Shown: one piece after another, positions 7,923-16,130 of the stretch
Layout: every line of letters starts with the position of its first letter
Position numbering within the stretch: the stretch's first letter is position 1
Assembly: GCA_009778255.1 (NCBI GenBank)
Contig: WRKD01000230.1
Coordinates: forward strand, 1-37,297
Length of the DNA: 37,297 nt
Source of the DNA: Bacillota bacterium
Lineage (GTDB): Bacteria; Bacillota; Dehalobacteriia; UBA4068
Direction of reading: 5' to 3'
Program-made: the position numbers and the translations under genes
The notes under the pieces: model-generated
Seen by the model: only the letters and a program-made list of their open reading frames with translations
The model's database searches: none
Told to the model about the DNA's origin: nothing

Positions 7923-8882
7923 ATGGAGAAGTGGGCCGCGATAGATATCGGTTCTAATACGGTGCAATTATTGGTGGTCGAAAGGGAGGATGCTCACTTT
8001 CGACCACCTTTAACTGATAGTGTAATAAAGCCGGGAAATACTAAAAACCCTCTATTTAGTGCTTTGCGCACGACCAGATTGGGGGCAAGCAGTAAGCCAG
8101 GCTTATTAAAAAAGAAGCGTATAGAAGAAACTGTAGAAGCGCTTAAGGAGTATCATAGCTTACTTAGCAGCCTTGGAGTTGAAAAAGTGCGCGTTATAGC
8201 TACTTCTGCAGTGCGAGACGCCGCTAATGCACAACTATTGCTGCAGGCAGTGCGCGATTCTTGCGGCTGGCAGATAGAAATACTCTCGGGGCAGGAAGAA
8301 GCCCGCTTTTCATTTTTCGGTGCGGCTGCTTCGGCTTTGGCTTATGGCATGAATCATATAATAGTACTGGATATTGGCGGAAATTCCAGCGAATTGATTC
8401 GCTGGCGTAAGAATCGCTTGAGTACTATTAGTGCAAATGTGGGAGCAGTGCGCGCACATGTAGCCGGCTGGCAAATAAATGAAATTATTGAAGCGCTGGC
8501 TTTCATTGACCGGGAAGAGGATGATGATAAAGCCGAACTAATTATTGGAGTTGGCGGTACTATCACCACAGCCGCCGCCCTCATTATGGGCTGCCAAGAA
8601 TATGACCGGAAAACTGTGGAAGGCTATTGCTTAAAAATAGAAGAAGTAGAAGAGTTGATAACCATACTACAGCCCTTAACAATTGCCGAGCGTTGCGCTT
8701 TTTCGCCCTTGCTTGAGCGTCGTGGTGAAATTATTTGTGAAGGGTTGTTAATATTGGTTGTTTTTTATCGTTTGTTATCATTGACTGAGTTAAAAGTTAG
8801 CGCGGGCGGGGTATTGGAAGGTTGCTTGTGGGATTTGTATCAAAGAGGATCATTTCCAAGAAACGAAATAAACCATCTATAG
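7923..8882 (+). CDS. Ppx/GppA-family phosphatase
   Basis: Exopolyphosphatase or guanosine pentaphosphatase of the ASKHA (actin/Hsp70-like) superfamily, which hydrolyses polyphosphate or pppGpp. The first phosphate loop is AAIDIGSNTVQLLVVE (residues 4-19), the middle motif SGQEEARFSFFGA is present, and the second phosphate loop is IIVLDIGGNSSELI. The later adenosine-type motif is IGVGGTITTAAA. At 319 residues it has only the two core lobes, as in short Firmicute forms, with no C-terminal HD domain. It starts 16 bp after the S1 gene and is probably cotranscribed. Substrate preference between polyphosphate and pppGpp cannot be read from the sequence. Confidence 0.88.
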   Translation: MEKWAAIDIGSNTVQLLVVEREDAHFRPPLTDSVIKPGNTKNPLFSALRTTRLGASSKPGLLKKKRIEETVEALKEYHSLLSSLGVEKVRVIATSAVRDAANAQLLLQAVRDSCGWQIEILSGQEEARFSFFGAAASALAYGMNHIIVLDIGGNSSELIRWRKNRLSTISANVGAVRAHVAGWQINEIIEALAFIDREEDDDKAELIIGVGGTITTAAALIMGCQEYDRKTVEGYCLKIEEVEELITILQPLTIAERCAFSPLLERRGEIICEGLLILVVFYRLLSLTELKVSAGGVLEGCLWDLYQRGSFPRNEINHL

Positions 8883-8886
8883 TCAA

Positions 8887-8912
8887 ATTCGGAGTAATTA
8901 GAGGCGCCCTAT
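8887..8912 (+). repeat. Short dispersed repeat, copy 2
   Basis: ATTCGGAGTAATTAGAGGCG followed by CCCTAT: the second copy of the element at 1375-1400. It lies between the Ppx/GppA stop codon and the homoserine dehydrogenase promoter. Confidence 0.55.
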
Positions 8913-8921
8913 AATTTTTTA

Positions 8922-8950
8922 TTGCGCTGCCTAAAAAATATTGGTATACT
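8922..8950 (+). promoter_or_regulatory. Probable sigma-A promoter for hom-thrB-lysC
   Basis: -35 TTGCGC (8922-8927), 17-bp spacer, -10 TATACT (8945-8950). The leader is only about 30 bases, too short for a T-box or lysine riboswitch, and none is visible. Confidence 0.6.
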
Positions 8951-8987
8951 ATTTTATATAATTTCAACTTATGAAAGGGGTTGCATG

Positions 8988-10400
8988 ATGAAAAGCTATG
9001 AATATTCCCAGCGTAGAAGGCGGAGCCATAAAAGCGGGAGCTCTGGATTAGTATCTATGCCGAGGCGTGAAGCAATAAGCCCCGACAAATTTAATAAACT
9101 GAAAATAAACGTGGGTATATGCGGTTTAGGTACAGTGGGAACAGGTACACTTGATGTGCTGATGCATAATCGCGATATCATCGGTGCACGTGCTTTACCA
9201 ATTCGTGTTACCCATGTGGCAGATATAGATGTACAACATGCCGCTGCTGTGTTAGAACAGTACAATTTAGCCGATATAAAGGTTAGCTCTACTTGGCAGG
9301 CTTTGGTTGACGACCCTACCCTTGATATAGTGGTTGAACTGATAGGTGCCGCGTCGGCAGCCCACGATTTTATTGGTGCTGCGCTAAGTGCAGGTAAAAG
9401 TGTGGTAACAGCAAATAAAGATATAATGGCTTCTCATGGAGGTGAATTATTGGCTCTGGCTGCCGAGAACAAAGTTGATTTATTTTTCGAAGGCAGCGTA
9501 TGTGGGGGCATTCCTATCATCGCGGCTATGAAAGAAGGTTTTGCGGCTAATAATATAATAAGAATATTAGGCATAGTTAATGGCACTACTAACTATATTT
9601 TAACCAATATGACAGAATATGGCATAAGCTTTGCAGATGCTTTAGCTGAAGCCAAGCGTTTAGGCTATGCTGAAGCGGAAGCGGAAAATGATATTGAAGG
9701 TCATGACGCGGCGCGTAAAATTGCCATTTTGGCTTCTATTGCCTTTAACAGCCGCGTTAAAGACGATATGATACCCACGGAAGGCATTAGCGGAATAACG
9801 CAATGGGATATTGCTTATGCCGGGGAATTCGGCTATGTAATTAAGATGTTAGGCATAGCGAGAAGTGACGGGCAGATTATAGAAGCTCGCGTGCATCCGG
9901 CGATGATCAAAAAAAGTCATCCTTTGGCGGCGGTACGAGATAGTTATAATGCTGTTTTTATTGAAGGAGATGCGCTTGAAAACGCTATGCTATATGGACG
10001 GGGCGCCGGTGCTTTGCCAACCGGCAGTGCTGTGGCGGCAGATATTATCAGCGCAGCACGAAATATTGCCCATAATGGACGCGCACGTTGGGGTTGTACA
10101 TGCTATCGCAGCTTACCTGTTAAACAGCTTTCTGAGACTAAAAGTAAATATTATGTACGGTTACAGGCAATAGATTTACCGGGTGTATTCGCCGCTATTA
10201 CTGCCAAACTGGGTGAACAGCAGGTGAGTATGGCTTCAGTTGTGCAAAAGCGTAGTATGGAAGATGGGGCAGCGGAAATTGTATTGATCACCCATGAAGT
10301 TAATCATCAACATTTACACAATGCGCTTGGAGAAATAGCTGCTTTGGAGTGTGTAGCGGAAATTGGCAGTGTGATTCGCGTAGAGGACAGCGAAGCATGA
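8988..10400 (+). CDS. hom: Homoserine dehydrogenase with basic N-terminal extension and C-terminal ACT domain
   Basis: Reduces aspartate semialdehyde to homoserine with NAD(P)H, at the branch to threonine and methionine. The NAD(P) motif GICGLGTVGTGTL is followed by VVTANKDIMASHG and NGTTNYILTNM. The catalytic region carries AEAENDIEGHDAARKIAIL. The C-terminus is an ACT domain (YVRLQAIDLPGVFAAITAKL) that in this family senses threonine. The first ~38 residues (Arg/Ser-rich, with RRRRSHKSG) precede the normal family start and are unusual. Start: ATG ATG at 8985/8988 behind AAAGGGG; the second gives better spacing. The stop overlaps the thrB start in an ATGA. Confidence 0.92.
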   Translation: MKSYEYSQRRRRSHKSGSSGLVSMPRREAISPDKFNKLKINVGICGLGTVGTGTLDVLMHNRDIIGARALPIRVTHVADIDVQHAAAVLEQYNLADIKVSSTWQALVDDPTLDIVVELIGAASAAHDFIGAALSAGKSVVTANKDIMASHGGELLALAAENKVDLFFEGSVCGGIPIIAAMKEGFAANNIIRILGIVNGTTNYILTNMTEYGISFADALAEAKRLGYAEAEAENDIEGHDAARKIAILASIAFNSRVKDDMIPTEGISGITQWDIAYAGEFGYVIKMLGIARSDGQIIEARVHPAMIKKSHPLAAVRDSYNAVFIEGDALENAMLYGRGAGALPTGSAVAADIISAARNIAHNGRARWGCTCYRSLPVKQLSETKSKYYVRLQAIDLPGVFAAITAKLGEQQVSMASVVQKRSMEDGAAEIVLITHEVNHQHLHNALGEIAALECVAEIGSVIRVEDSEA

Positions 10401-11293
10401 GAATACGTATACCTGCCACCACGGCTAATTTGGGCTGTGGATTTGATAGCTTTGGTATGGCTTTAGGATATTACAATTATCTGGATTTTGAGGAAGCGAG
10501 TAAAGCTTCCGTACAAATAGTGGGGCATGGCGCCAAGCATTTACCGGTGAACGCGCAAAACTTAATACTCCGCGCTGCTCAGGCTGTTTACGATAGTACG
10601 AATAGCGGCTCGGCTATGTTATCTATTATTGCCCATAATAATATCCCCCTTTCCCGCGGCATGGGTTCTTCTTCCGCAGCTATTGTAGGAGGTCTTTATG
10701 CCGCTAATCATGTTTTAGGCCAGCCTTTATCAAAAGATAAATTACTATTATTAGCTACAGAAATCGAGGGACATGCGGATAATGTGGCTCCGGCTCTTTT
10801 AGGCGGGTTTATTGTTATCGTTCATGAGGGAAATGAGCAAAGAGTAAAACGTTTAGCATTACCGCCATCGCTTAAGTCGGTTCTGGCGGTGCCGGATTTT
10901 ACAGTTTCTACTAAAAGGGCGCGTTTTATTTTGCCGCAAAAGGTGATGCTAACTGATGCAGTTTATAATCTCAGCCACGCGGCATTTATGGTTCTTTCTT
11001 TGGCAGAGGGAGATTTACATGGTTTTGGAGAAATGCTAAAAGACCGTTTACATCAAGTGCATCGTTTAAAGCTGATTCCAGGCGGCGGCGCAGTGGCGCA
11101 AGCAGCGCAAGCTGCGGGTGCTTTGGGTTGTGCCATATCCGGTTCAGGACCCACAATGATAGCTTTTTATGAAGGAGAAAAAGAGCAAGGTATAGCTATT
11201 GGCGAAGCTATGCGTAGCGCTTTTGCCCTGGAACGGATTCAGGCAGACATCATGCTAGTAAGCCCGGATAATATAGGGACTCTTGTTGTATAG
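10397..11293 (+). CDS. thrB: Homoserine kinase
   Basis: GHMP-family kinase that phosphorylates homoserine for threonine synthesis. The N-terminal substrate motif is PATTANLGCGFDSFGMAL, the ATP loop is PLSRGMGSSSAAIVGG, and the C-terminal motif is GCAISGSGPTMIAF. All three GHMP motifs are complete. The 298-residue length is typical. The ATG at 10397 overlaps the hom stop codon (ATGA), with GAGGA upstream, so translation is coupled. Threonine synthase is not in the window. Confidence 0.93.
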   Translation: MRIRIPATTANLGCGFDSFGMALGYYNYLDFEEASKASVQIVGHGAKHLPVNAQNLILRAAQAVYDSTNSGSAMLSIIAHNNIPLSRGMGSSSAAIVGGLYAANHVLGQPLSKDKLLLLATEIEGHADNVAPALLGGFIVIVHEGNEQRVKRLALPPSLKSVLAVPDFTVSTKRARFILPQKVMLTDAVYNLSHAAFMVLSLAEGDLHGFGEMLKDRLHQVHRLKLIPGGGAVAQAAQAAGALGCAISGSGPTMIAFYEGEKEQGIAIGEAMRSAFALERIQADIMLVSPDNIGTLVV

Positions 11294-11337
11294 TTTTCTG
11301 ACCCCACATAATATTGCTAGGAATTGTGAGGGATAAT

Positions 11338-12570
11338 ATGGCTGTTGTGGTACAAAAATATGGCGGCAGCTCGGTGGCTAATGCCGAGCGTTTGCGTTCT
11401 GTAGCTCGCAGGGTGAGTGAAACGGTGGCGCATGGACATCAGGTAGTAGTGGTGGTATCTGCTATGGGCGATACAACCGATGACTTGATTGCTTTGGCAG
11501 GTCAGTTGAGCCGACTTAAACATAAGCGTGAGATGGATATGTTAATGGCTACCGGCGAACAGCAGACCATTGCTTTGTTGGCTATGACTCTATTGGATAT
11601 GGGGGTGCCTGCGATTTCTTTAACCGGGCGTATGGCCGGCTTCCGTACAGATGGTAATTTTGGTAACGGACGTATTCTTTGCATGGAATGTGAAAGAGTA
11701 GAGCAGGAATTAGCCTCTGGTAAAGTGGTGGTGGCTGCTGGTTTTCAGGGTGTGGATAAGATGGAAGATATTATTACTCTGGGGCGCGGCGGCTCCGATA
11801 CCAGTGCGGTGGCTTTGGCTGTAGCGCTCAAAGCTGAAAGCTGTGAGATATTCACCGATGTTGAAGGTGTGTATTCTGCCGATCCGCGTATTGTTAAAAA
11901 AGCATGGAAAATGCCGTTTATTTCATATGACGAAATGCTGGAAATGGCTTCTATGGGCGCACTTGTTTTGCAACCGCGCAGTGTGGAATTGGCAAAGCAA
12001 TATGGTGTGAGGTTGCATGTGCGTTCTAGCTTTAATTACCATGAAGGTACGATAGTGCAGGAGGAGGCTCTTATGAATAAGGAGCTGGAAAAAGAATTGA
12101 TAGTTTGCGGAGTAGCCCATGATTTAAATGTGCTCAAAATAACCTTGTTCGCAGTGCCCGATACACCGGGCGTAGCCGGGCTAATTTTTGGCGCTTTGGC
12201 GGCGGAAGCTGTGAATGTAGATATGATTATTCAAAGTGGCAATCGTAATGATAAACAAGACTTGTCTTTTACCTGTGGAAGAGATGAGCGTGATAGGGTG
12301 GAACCGATTTTACGGGAGCTGGTAAAGAATTTGGCAGCTGAGAATTTTGAGCTTTCCGATAATAAAGCCAAGATATCCATTGTGGGCGCAGGAATGCTAA
12401 CGCATCCGGGCGTGGCGGCGCGTATGTTTGAGGTGTTGGCAAAAACGGGTTGTAATATAGATATGATTTCTACTTCGGAGATCAAGATTTCCTGTATTAT
12501 AGATGAAACGAAAATCAAACAAGCAGTATTAGCTTTGCATACTGCCTTTGAACTTGATTGTGGTACTTAG
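11338..12570 (+). CDS. lysC: Aspartate kinase
   Basis: Phosphorylates aspartate, the first step to lysine, threonine and methionine. The amino-acid kinase domain opens with VVQKYGGSSVANAERL and has the ATP/aspartate motifs TLGRGGSDTSAVALA and FTDVEGVYSADPR. Two C-terminal ACT domains follow: VLKITLFAVPDTPGVAG and KISIVGAGMLTHPGVAARMF. This is the monofunctional, feedback-regulated type (410 residues). The ATG at 11338 sits behind GTGAGGG; an upstream in-frame start at 11314 has no ribosome site. It is the last gene of the hom-thrB-lysC operon and ends in a strong hairpin. Confidence 0.93.
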   Translation: MAVVVQKYGGSSVANAERLRSVARRVSETVAHGHQVVVVVSAMGDTTDDLIALAGQLSRLKHKREMDMLMATGEQQTIALLAMTLLDMGVPAISLTGRMAGFRTDGNFGNGRILCMECERVEQELASGKVVVAAGFQGVDKMEDIITLGRGGSDTSAVALAVALKAESCEIFTDVEGVYSADPRIVKKAWKMPFISYDEMLEMASMGALVLQPRSVELAKQYGVRLHVRSSFNYHEGTIVQEEALMNKELEKELIVCGVAHDLNVLKITLFAVPDTPGVAGLIFGALAAEAVNVDMIIQSGNRNDKQDLSFTCGRDERDRVEPILRELVKNLAAENFELSDNKAKISIVGAGMLTHPGVAARMFEVLAKTGCNIDMISTSEIKISCIIDETKIKQAVLALHTAFELDCGT

Positions 12571-12611
12571 AACATAAGCTATTTCAGTTCAGGAGACTAT
12601 TATGAATTTAC

Positions 12612-12647
12612 CAGAAAAAACAACTTGCATTCAAGTGGTTTTTTCTG
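12612..12647 (+). terminator. Rho-independent terminator after lysC
   Basis: CAGAAAAAAC..ACTTG pairs with CAAGT..GTTTTTTCTG around a CATT loop: a 16-bp stem with one mismatch. The T-run is inside the 3' arm. It overlaps the tRNA-Ser promoter. Confidence 0.75.
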
Positions 12648-12653
12648 TATAAT
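12625..12653 (+). promoter_or_regulatory. Promoter for tRNA-Ser, embedded in the lysC terminator
   Basis: -35 TTGCAT (12625-12630), 17-bp spacer, -10 TATAAT (12648-12653). The -35 and spacer lie within the terminator hairpin. The expected start is about 40 bases upstream of the tRNA. Confidence 0.65.
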
Positions 12654-12701
12654 ACAAAGGTATTCGTGCTCATGCAGTATTTGTAAATGTTTATATATTG
12701 T

Positions 12702-12790
12702 GGAGTGGTATCGAAGTGGTCATAACGAGCTGCACTGGAAATGCAGTGTACCTCCGGGTACCGCGAGTTCGAATCTCGCCCACTCCGCCA
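12702..12790 (+). tRNA. tRNA-Ser(GGA)
   Basis: Class II tRNA, 89 nt with an encoded CCA. The acceptor stem GGAGTGG pairs with CCACTCC, with G as discriminator. The anticodon arm is CTGCA-CTGGAAA-TGCAG with anticodon GGA, reading UCC and UCU. The long variable arm (GTACC/GGTAC) is typical of serine tRNA. The T arm contains GTTCGAATC. A terminator follows at once. Confidence 0.97.
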
Positions 12791-12793
12791 GCT

Positions 12794-12829
12794 AAAATGC
12801 CTGCTATCCATAGGGTTGCAGGCATTTTT
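12794..12829 (+). terminator. Terminator after tRNA-Ser
   Basis: AAAATGCCTGC pairs with GCAGGCATTTTT, and the T-rich tract continues past the stem. It begins four bases after the tRNA CCA. Confidence 0.88.
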
Positions 12830-12891
12830 ATTTTGCGTTGCCTGCCATATTTTTACCGCTTTTTCCTGAGTTTGACACGCATTTTCCATAA

Positions 12892-12929
12892 AAAACTGGC
12901 TGCCATTCAGATATTTAGCAGCCAGTTTT
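12892..12929. terminator. Perfect 12-bp inverted repeat, possible two-way terminator
   Basis: AAAACTGGCTGC (12892-12903) and GCAGCCAGTTTT (12918-12929) form a perfect stem with A and T flanks, so it could stop transcription on either strand. It lies between tRNA-Ser and the accessory region. Confidence 0.55.
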
Positions 12930-13035
12930 GTGTTACTTTAGCACTTCATAGTAGCCATACATTTAAAAAATAATCCTTGATATAAATTGTATTACATGAT
13001 AAAATATGGCCATACTGATGAAGCTGGTGATATGC

Positions 13036-13200
13036 ATGGCTACAAAAACTACCAAGTACCATCTGGAAATTCAAACCCACCGCAAAAACCCCTATGGTTT
13101 GTTACGTACAAGCCCACGGCAGCGCCCACGGCGGTTCTGGCGTAGCCTAACCGTCAGAGTGGGTCACATATGCTTTGTAAAAGCGGGTGATACGTCCTTC
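13036..13200 (+). pseudogene. Mobile-element debris (transposase-like N-terminal fragment)
   Basis: An ATG at 13036 opens a short reading (MATKTTKYHLEIQTHRKNPY, then GLLRTS) that resembles the N-terminus of some clostridial transposases or element-borne proteins. After about 26 codons it loses any protein character. The next 90 bases are GC-richer; in another frame they read HGGSGVA, a stop, then PSEWVTYAL and a stop, which looks like the tail of a different protein. I read this as two fused remnants, not a gene. The family names are from memory and uncertain. Confidence 0.3.
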
Positions 13201-13212
13201 GTTCTTCTTTTT

Positions 13213-13440
13213 TTAGCCGTTTTTATTTTCATTCGCCATTCGTTTGTATTCCAGAATATCACCCGGTTGACAGTCTAAAACATCACATATTGCGTCGAGC
13301 GTGGAAAAGCGGATTGCACTGACTTTGCCTGTCTTGATATTTGATAGGTTAACATTGGCAATCCCCACTTTCGCCGCTAGGTCGTTAAGTGATATTTTTC
13401 TGTCAGCCATCATTCTATCAAGCCGTAAAATAATAGCCAC
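13213..13440 (-). CDS. XRE-family HTH regulator (YozG-like)
   Basis: A 75-residue Cro/CI-type DNA-binding protein. The helix-turn-helix is LNDLAAKVGIANVNLSNIKTG, followed by IRFSTLDAICDVLDCQPGDILEY, the standard closing helix of the small YozG-type family. The start is GTG at 13440 behind AGGTGG. In-frame ATGs further upstream would run back into the preceding gene. It begins 10 bp after the DUF2975 gene. DUF2975/YozG pairs are common in Firmicutes and are thought to form a membrane-linked regulatory unit. Confidence 0.87.
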   Translation of the reverse strand: MAIILRLDRMMADRKISLNDLAAKVGIANVNLSNIKTGKVSAIRFSTLDAICDVLDCQPGDILEYKRMANENKNG

Positions 13441-13450
13441 GTTTACCACC

Positions 13451-13984
13451 TCACAATGTCGTATCGCTTTCATTTTGAAGTGAACGGCCATAATCGAAAA
13501 TTAGACAAAGCACCCAAACGACACCTGCCGCGATGAAAGCGACGAGGCCCGACACACAACCTACGACCAACAAAACAATCGCCAACCTCTTTAACGCCTT
13601 TATGACATCATCACGGAATGGGGAACCATTTTCCCTGAGTAGCTTAAAAACTTTTCTTACAAAACGAAGGCCGACCAGTGTAAATATGGTACTAAGGAAG
13701 CCGGTCAATCCGACAATGGGAACGAATCCGTTTGCGTTCAAAAAATCATAGCCCGATTTCCACATAATCGGAAGGCAAACGCTGGTATTGCCGATTTTGA
13801 ACAGCAGTGGCACATTCATATCCACACCGTTGATCGTGACAATCTCCGTACCTAAATTCTTAGTCGTCCATACCCAAGCAAGTAGTTCCGCTACCGCCAA
13901 AACAATGAATACAATGGTTGCGATGTTTAACAAGACACTGATAACCTTGCTGAACCGTTTGATTTTTTCTGTTTGCTTTTCCAT
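13451..13984 (-). CDS. DUF2975-family membrane protein
   Basis: Integral membrane protein of 177 residues with four predicted helices: VISVLLNIATIVFIVLAVAE, FVPIVGLTGFLSTIFTLVGL, LAIVLLVVGCVSGLVAFIA and the overlapping AAGVVWVLCLIFDYG. The pattern VFKLLRENGSPFRDDVIKALKRLA between helices is the DUF2975 hallmark. The ATG at 13984 has AAGGTGG upstream; longer starts at 14023 and 14044 have none. It is transcribed from the promoter at 14033-14061 with the XRE gene. The biochemical function is unknown. Confidence 0.85.
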   Translation of the reverse strand: MEKQTEKIKRFSKVISVLLNIATIVFIVLAVAELLAWVWTTKNLGTEIVTINGVDMNVPLLFKIGNTSVCLPIMWKSGYDFLNANGFVPIVGLTGFLSTIFTLVGLRFVRKVFKLLRENGSPFRDDVIKALKRLAIVLLVVGCVSGLVAFIAAGVVWVLCLIFDYGRSLQNESDTTL

Positions 13985-14032
13985 TTCGGAAAACCACCTT
14001 CCGATTTTATTAGTGTATGTCATGACAACCAT

Positions 14033-14061
14033 AGTATAGTACAATGATTTATGATTGTCAA
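14033..14061 (-). promoter_or_regulatory. Sigma-A promoter for the DUF2975/XRE pair
   Basis: On the minus strand: -35 TTGACA (14056-14061), 17-bp spacer, -10 TATACT (14033-14038). A CGATAATCG palindrome just upstream (14072-14080) could be an operator. Confidence 0.75.
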
Positions 14062-14131
14062 GTATTTTTTAACGATAATCGTAAAAATAATAATCTGCCG
14101 CGTTATAACTCACCGAACTGACAAAAATCCC

Positions 14132-14169
14132 AAGCCCCTTTGCGTAAGTGTACAGCCGCCGAGGGGCTT
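14132..14169 (-). terminator. Terminator after the ABC exporter operon
   Basis: AAGCCCCT and AGGGGCTT form an 8-bp stem. On the minus strand it is followed, after GGG, by ATTTTT; on the plus strand TTTTT follows at once. It lies 46 bases past the permease stop codon. Confidence 0.6.
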
Positions 14170-14214
14170 TTTATATATACAACCGATATTATGCTTATAC
14201 TGCCAATCAAGCTA

Positions 14215-15072
14215 TTAGCTATTTTTTCTGGACATATTTAAAAGTGATAAACTATAAAAGACAACTGCTGTGCCCATTAAAATTATAATGCTGACCCACG
14301 GAGTGACCACGTAATTACCGAAGCGGAAGGTTACACCCATATACTCTTTAAATTCATTCAAATAATCAATCGGTATTCTGTTAAACGAGGACTGCAAAGG
14401 AGTTTCCATCAGTACTTGGCGAAACAGTGACGCGCCGTGTGATACAGGGAATACCTTAATAACCGCTTGTACCGATCCGGGCAAAGCCCCAATGGGAAGA
14501 TAAATGCCGGTCAGAAAGCCGATCAGGGTCCCTATGATGGTACTCGCTGTAGTAAACGCGCTATGGCTCTTAAAAAAGGATACGATGAAGTAAACCATTG
14601 AGGTATTTGTTATAGTTGCAAGAATCACTAACAAAAAGATTTCTACGCAGGCAGTAAGCGAAAGCCAATCGCCTCCATTGAATACAATATATATTTCAGA
14701 GATCACAACCGTAACAAGCGACATAATCACGGCTATTAAAAACGCGCTTCCTATATACCCACCTACGACACTGCTTCTTTTGATGGGTGAAGAATTGAAA
14801 TCCTTATTGATTTTTTTGACTTTATCATCAATCATAACCCCAAACGCACCCATAGTCGTAGTTACCGAGGCTACGGCAAGAAGTCCGGCTACAAGCCAAT
14901 TGTTCATTAAGACATCCGCATAGGGGATGTCTTTCATAGAATCAGTCAGCCAAACATCTCCTAAAAAAATCGTATAAAGGACAATAATGATGAGAATAGC
15001 CAGTAGTGAAAAGAACACAGCGCTTCTGTCGCGGAAGAATAATTTTAAGTTGCGTTTCATAAAAACTCTCAT
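14215..15072 (-). CDS. ABC-2 type exporter permease (DrrB-like)
   Basis: Membrane half of a drug or peptide exporter, 285 residues. It has six hydrophobic segments: SAVFFSLLAILIIIVLYTIFL, LVAGLLAVASVTTTMGAFGV, SAFLIAVIMSLVTVVISEIY, ACVEIFLLVILATITNTSMV, TASTIIGTLIGFLTGIYLPI, and a C-terminal one near VSIIILMGTAVVFYSL. The GIYLPIGALPGSVQ stretch is typical of ABC-2 permeases. Its ATG overlaps the ATPase stop codon (ATGA). The substrate is unknown. The adjacent LytTR/DUF3021 pair suggests induction by a peptide or membrane stress. Confidence 0.87.
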   Translation of the reverse strand: MRVFMKRNLKLFFRDRSAVFFSLLAILIIIVLYTIFLGDVWLTDSMKDIPYADVLMNNWLVAGLLAVASVTTTMGAFGVMIDDKVKKINKDFNSSPIKRSSVVGGYIGSAFLIAVIMSLVTVVISEIYIVFNGGDWLSLTACVEIFLLVILATITNTSMVYFIVSFFKSHSAFTTASTIIGTLIGFLTGIYLPIGALPGSVQAVIKVFPVSHGASLFRQVLMETPLQSSFNRIPIDYLNEFKEYMGVTFRFGNYVVTPWVSIIILMGTAVVFYSLSLLNMSRKNS

Positions 15073-15983
15073 TGCCGCAGCTCCCTTCCCGTAATACCAA
15101 TAAAGGCATCATCCATCGTTCCCTGCAATACTTGAAAACTGCTAATACAGGCACGGCATCTTTCCACTATAGGTATTGCCGCCATAGTATCGGACAATTT
15201 CACAACAAATTCGTTGCCAAAATGAGTAAAATCAAGCGCTAAATCCTGTATAGCTTGCCGTAGTGCGGCTTCATCCACAGCAGACAATCTTAAAGTGTCG
15301 GTGGCATAATGTGTTTTGAGTTCGGCGGGCGTACCTTTGGCCGCGACTTCGCCGTGGTCAATCACGATGACATAATCGGATTCTGCCGCTTCTTCCATAT
15401 AGTGCGTTGTCAGAAAAACAGTCATGCCTGTTTTCGTTTGAAGCTGCCTAATCGTATTCCAAATACTTTTACGGGTTTGCGGGTCAAGACCAGTGGTCGG
15501 TTCATCAAGGAACAAAATTTTTGGTGTGTTAATCAACGCCCGCGCGATATCAGCTCTGCGCCGTTGGCCGCCCGAAAGCTTTCCGTAGGGTCGGTCAACA
15601 AACTCATTAAGCTCTGTCATTTGTATCACCTCATATACAGCTTTCCTGATCTCAGCCTTGTTCAATGTGTACAATCCTGCTCTAATGGTCAGATTTTCAC
15701 GCACAGTAAGCAGATCGTCCAGCACTCCGTCTTGAAACACTACGCCGATCATTTGCCGGATCGTTTTACCTTCCCGGTGAAGGTCAAGTCCATTTATGGT
15801 AACCTCTCCACCGCTTGCGCTCATCAACGTGCATAGTATGTCGATTGTGGTCGATTTGCCCGCCCCGTTTGGGCCAAGAAAAGAAAATAATTTCCCCTGT
15901 TCAACATAAAAACCAATGCCCTTTACAGCAGTAAAGCTGCCATAGTTTTTTCTCAGATTGGTTACTTCAATTACCTTATTCAT
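15069..15983 (-). CDS. ABC exporter ATP-binding protein (DrrA-like)
   Basis: Nucleotide-binding half of the exporter, 304 residues. Walker A is GPNGAGKSTT, Q-loop VVFQDG, signature LSGGQRRRADIARAL, Walker B ILFLDEPTTGLDP and the H-loop histidine lies in LTTHYMEEA. A C-terminal extension of about 80 residues is typical of DrrA-type subunits. The ATG at 15983 lies 11 bases after GGAGG; an in-frame GTG at 15995 overlaps the box. Promoter at 16008-16036. Confidence 0.92.
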   Translation of the reverse strand: MNKVIEVTNLRKNYGSFTAVKGIGFYVEQGKLFSFLGPNGAGKSTTIDILCTLMSASGGEVTINGLDLHREGKTIRQMIGVVFQDGVLDDLLTVRENLTIRAGLYTLNKAEIRKAVYEVIQMTELNEFVDRPYGKLSGGQRRRADIARALINTPKILFLDEPTTGLDPQTRKSIWNTIRQLQTKTGMTVFLTTHYMEEAAESDYVIVIDHGEVAAKGTPAELKTHYATDTLRLSAVDEAALRQAIQDLALDFTHFGNEFVVKLSDTMAAIPIVERCRACISSFQVLQGTMDDAFIGITGRELRQ

Positions 15984-16007
15984 AGTGTAATTCACCTCCC
16001 TGAAGTC

Positions 16008-16036
16008 ATTATAACAAAGGCTTTCAGAGCATACAA
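16008..16036 (-). promoter_or_regulatory. Promoter for the ABC exporter operon
   Basis: On the minus strand: -35 TTGTAT (16031-16036), 17-bp spacer, perfect -10 TATAAT (16008-16013). A TTGACT lies just upstream at 16040-16045 but is too far to serve as the -35. Confidence 0.65.
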
Positions 16037-16076
16037 CAGAGTCAAGGCAAGTTGTAAATATGACAATGTAAGACGC

Positions 16077-16114
16077 AAAAAAAGGACAGTAAGTTGTAGG
16101 CAGCCTACTGTCCT
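16077..16114 (-). terminator. Terminator after the LytTR/DUF3021 operon
   Basis: On the minus strand AGGACAGTA pairs with TACTGTCCT (16083-16114), followed by a run of Ts (16077-16082). It separates the regulator pair from the exporter promoter. Confidence 0.85.
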
Positions 16115-16130
16115 GTAGTGTGTATATTTG

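Noticed and set aside
8883..8984. T-box or lysine riboswitch ahead of hom-thrB-lysC
   Set aside because: Leader after the promoter is about 30 bases, too short, and no specifier or T-box motif is visible.
15309..15836. 175-codon plus-strand frame opposite the DrrA-like gene
   Set aside because: Antisense shadow of a gene with complete ABC motifs.
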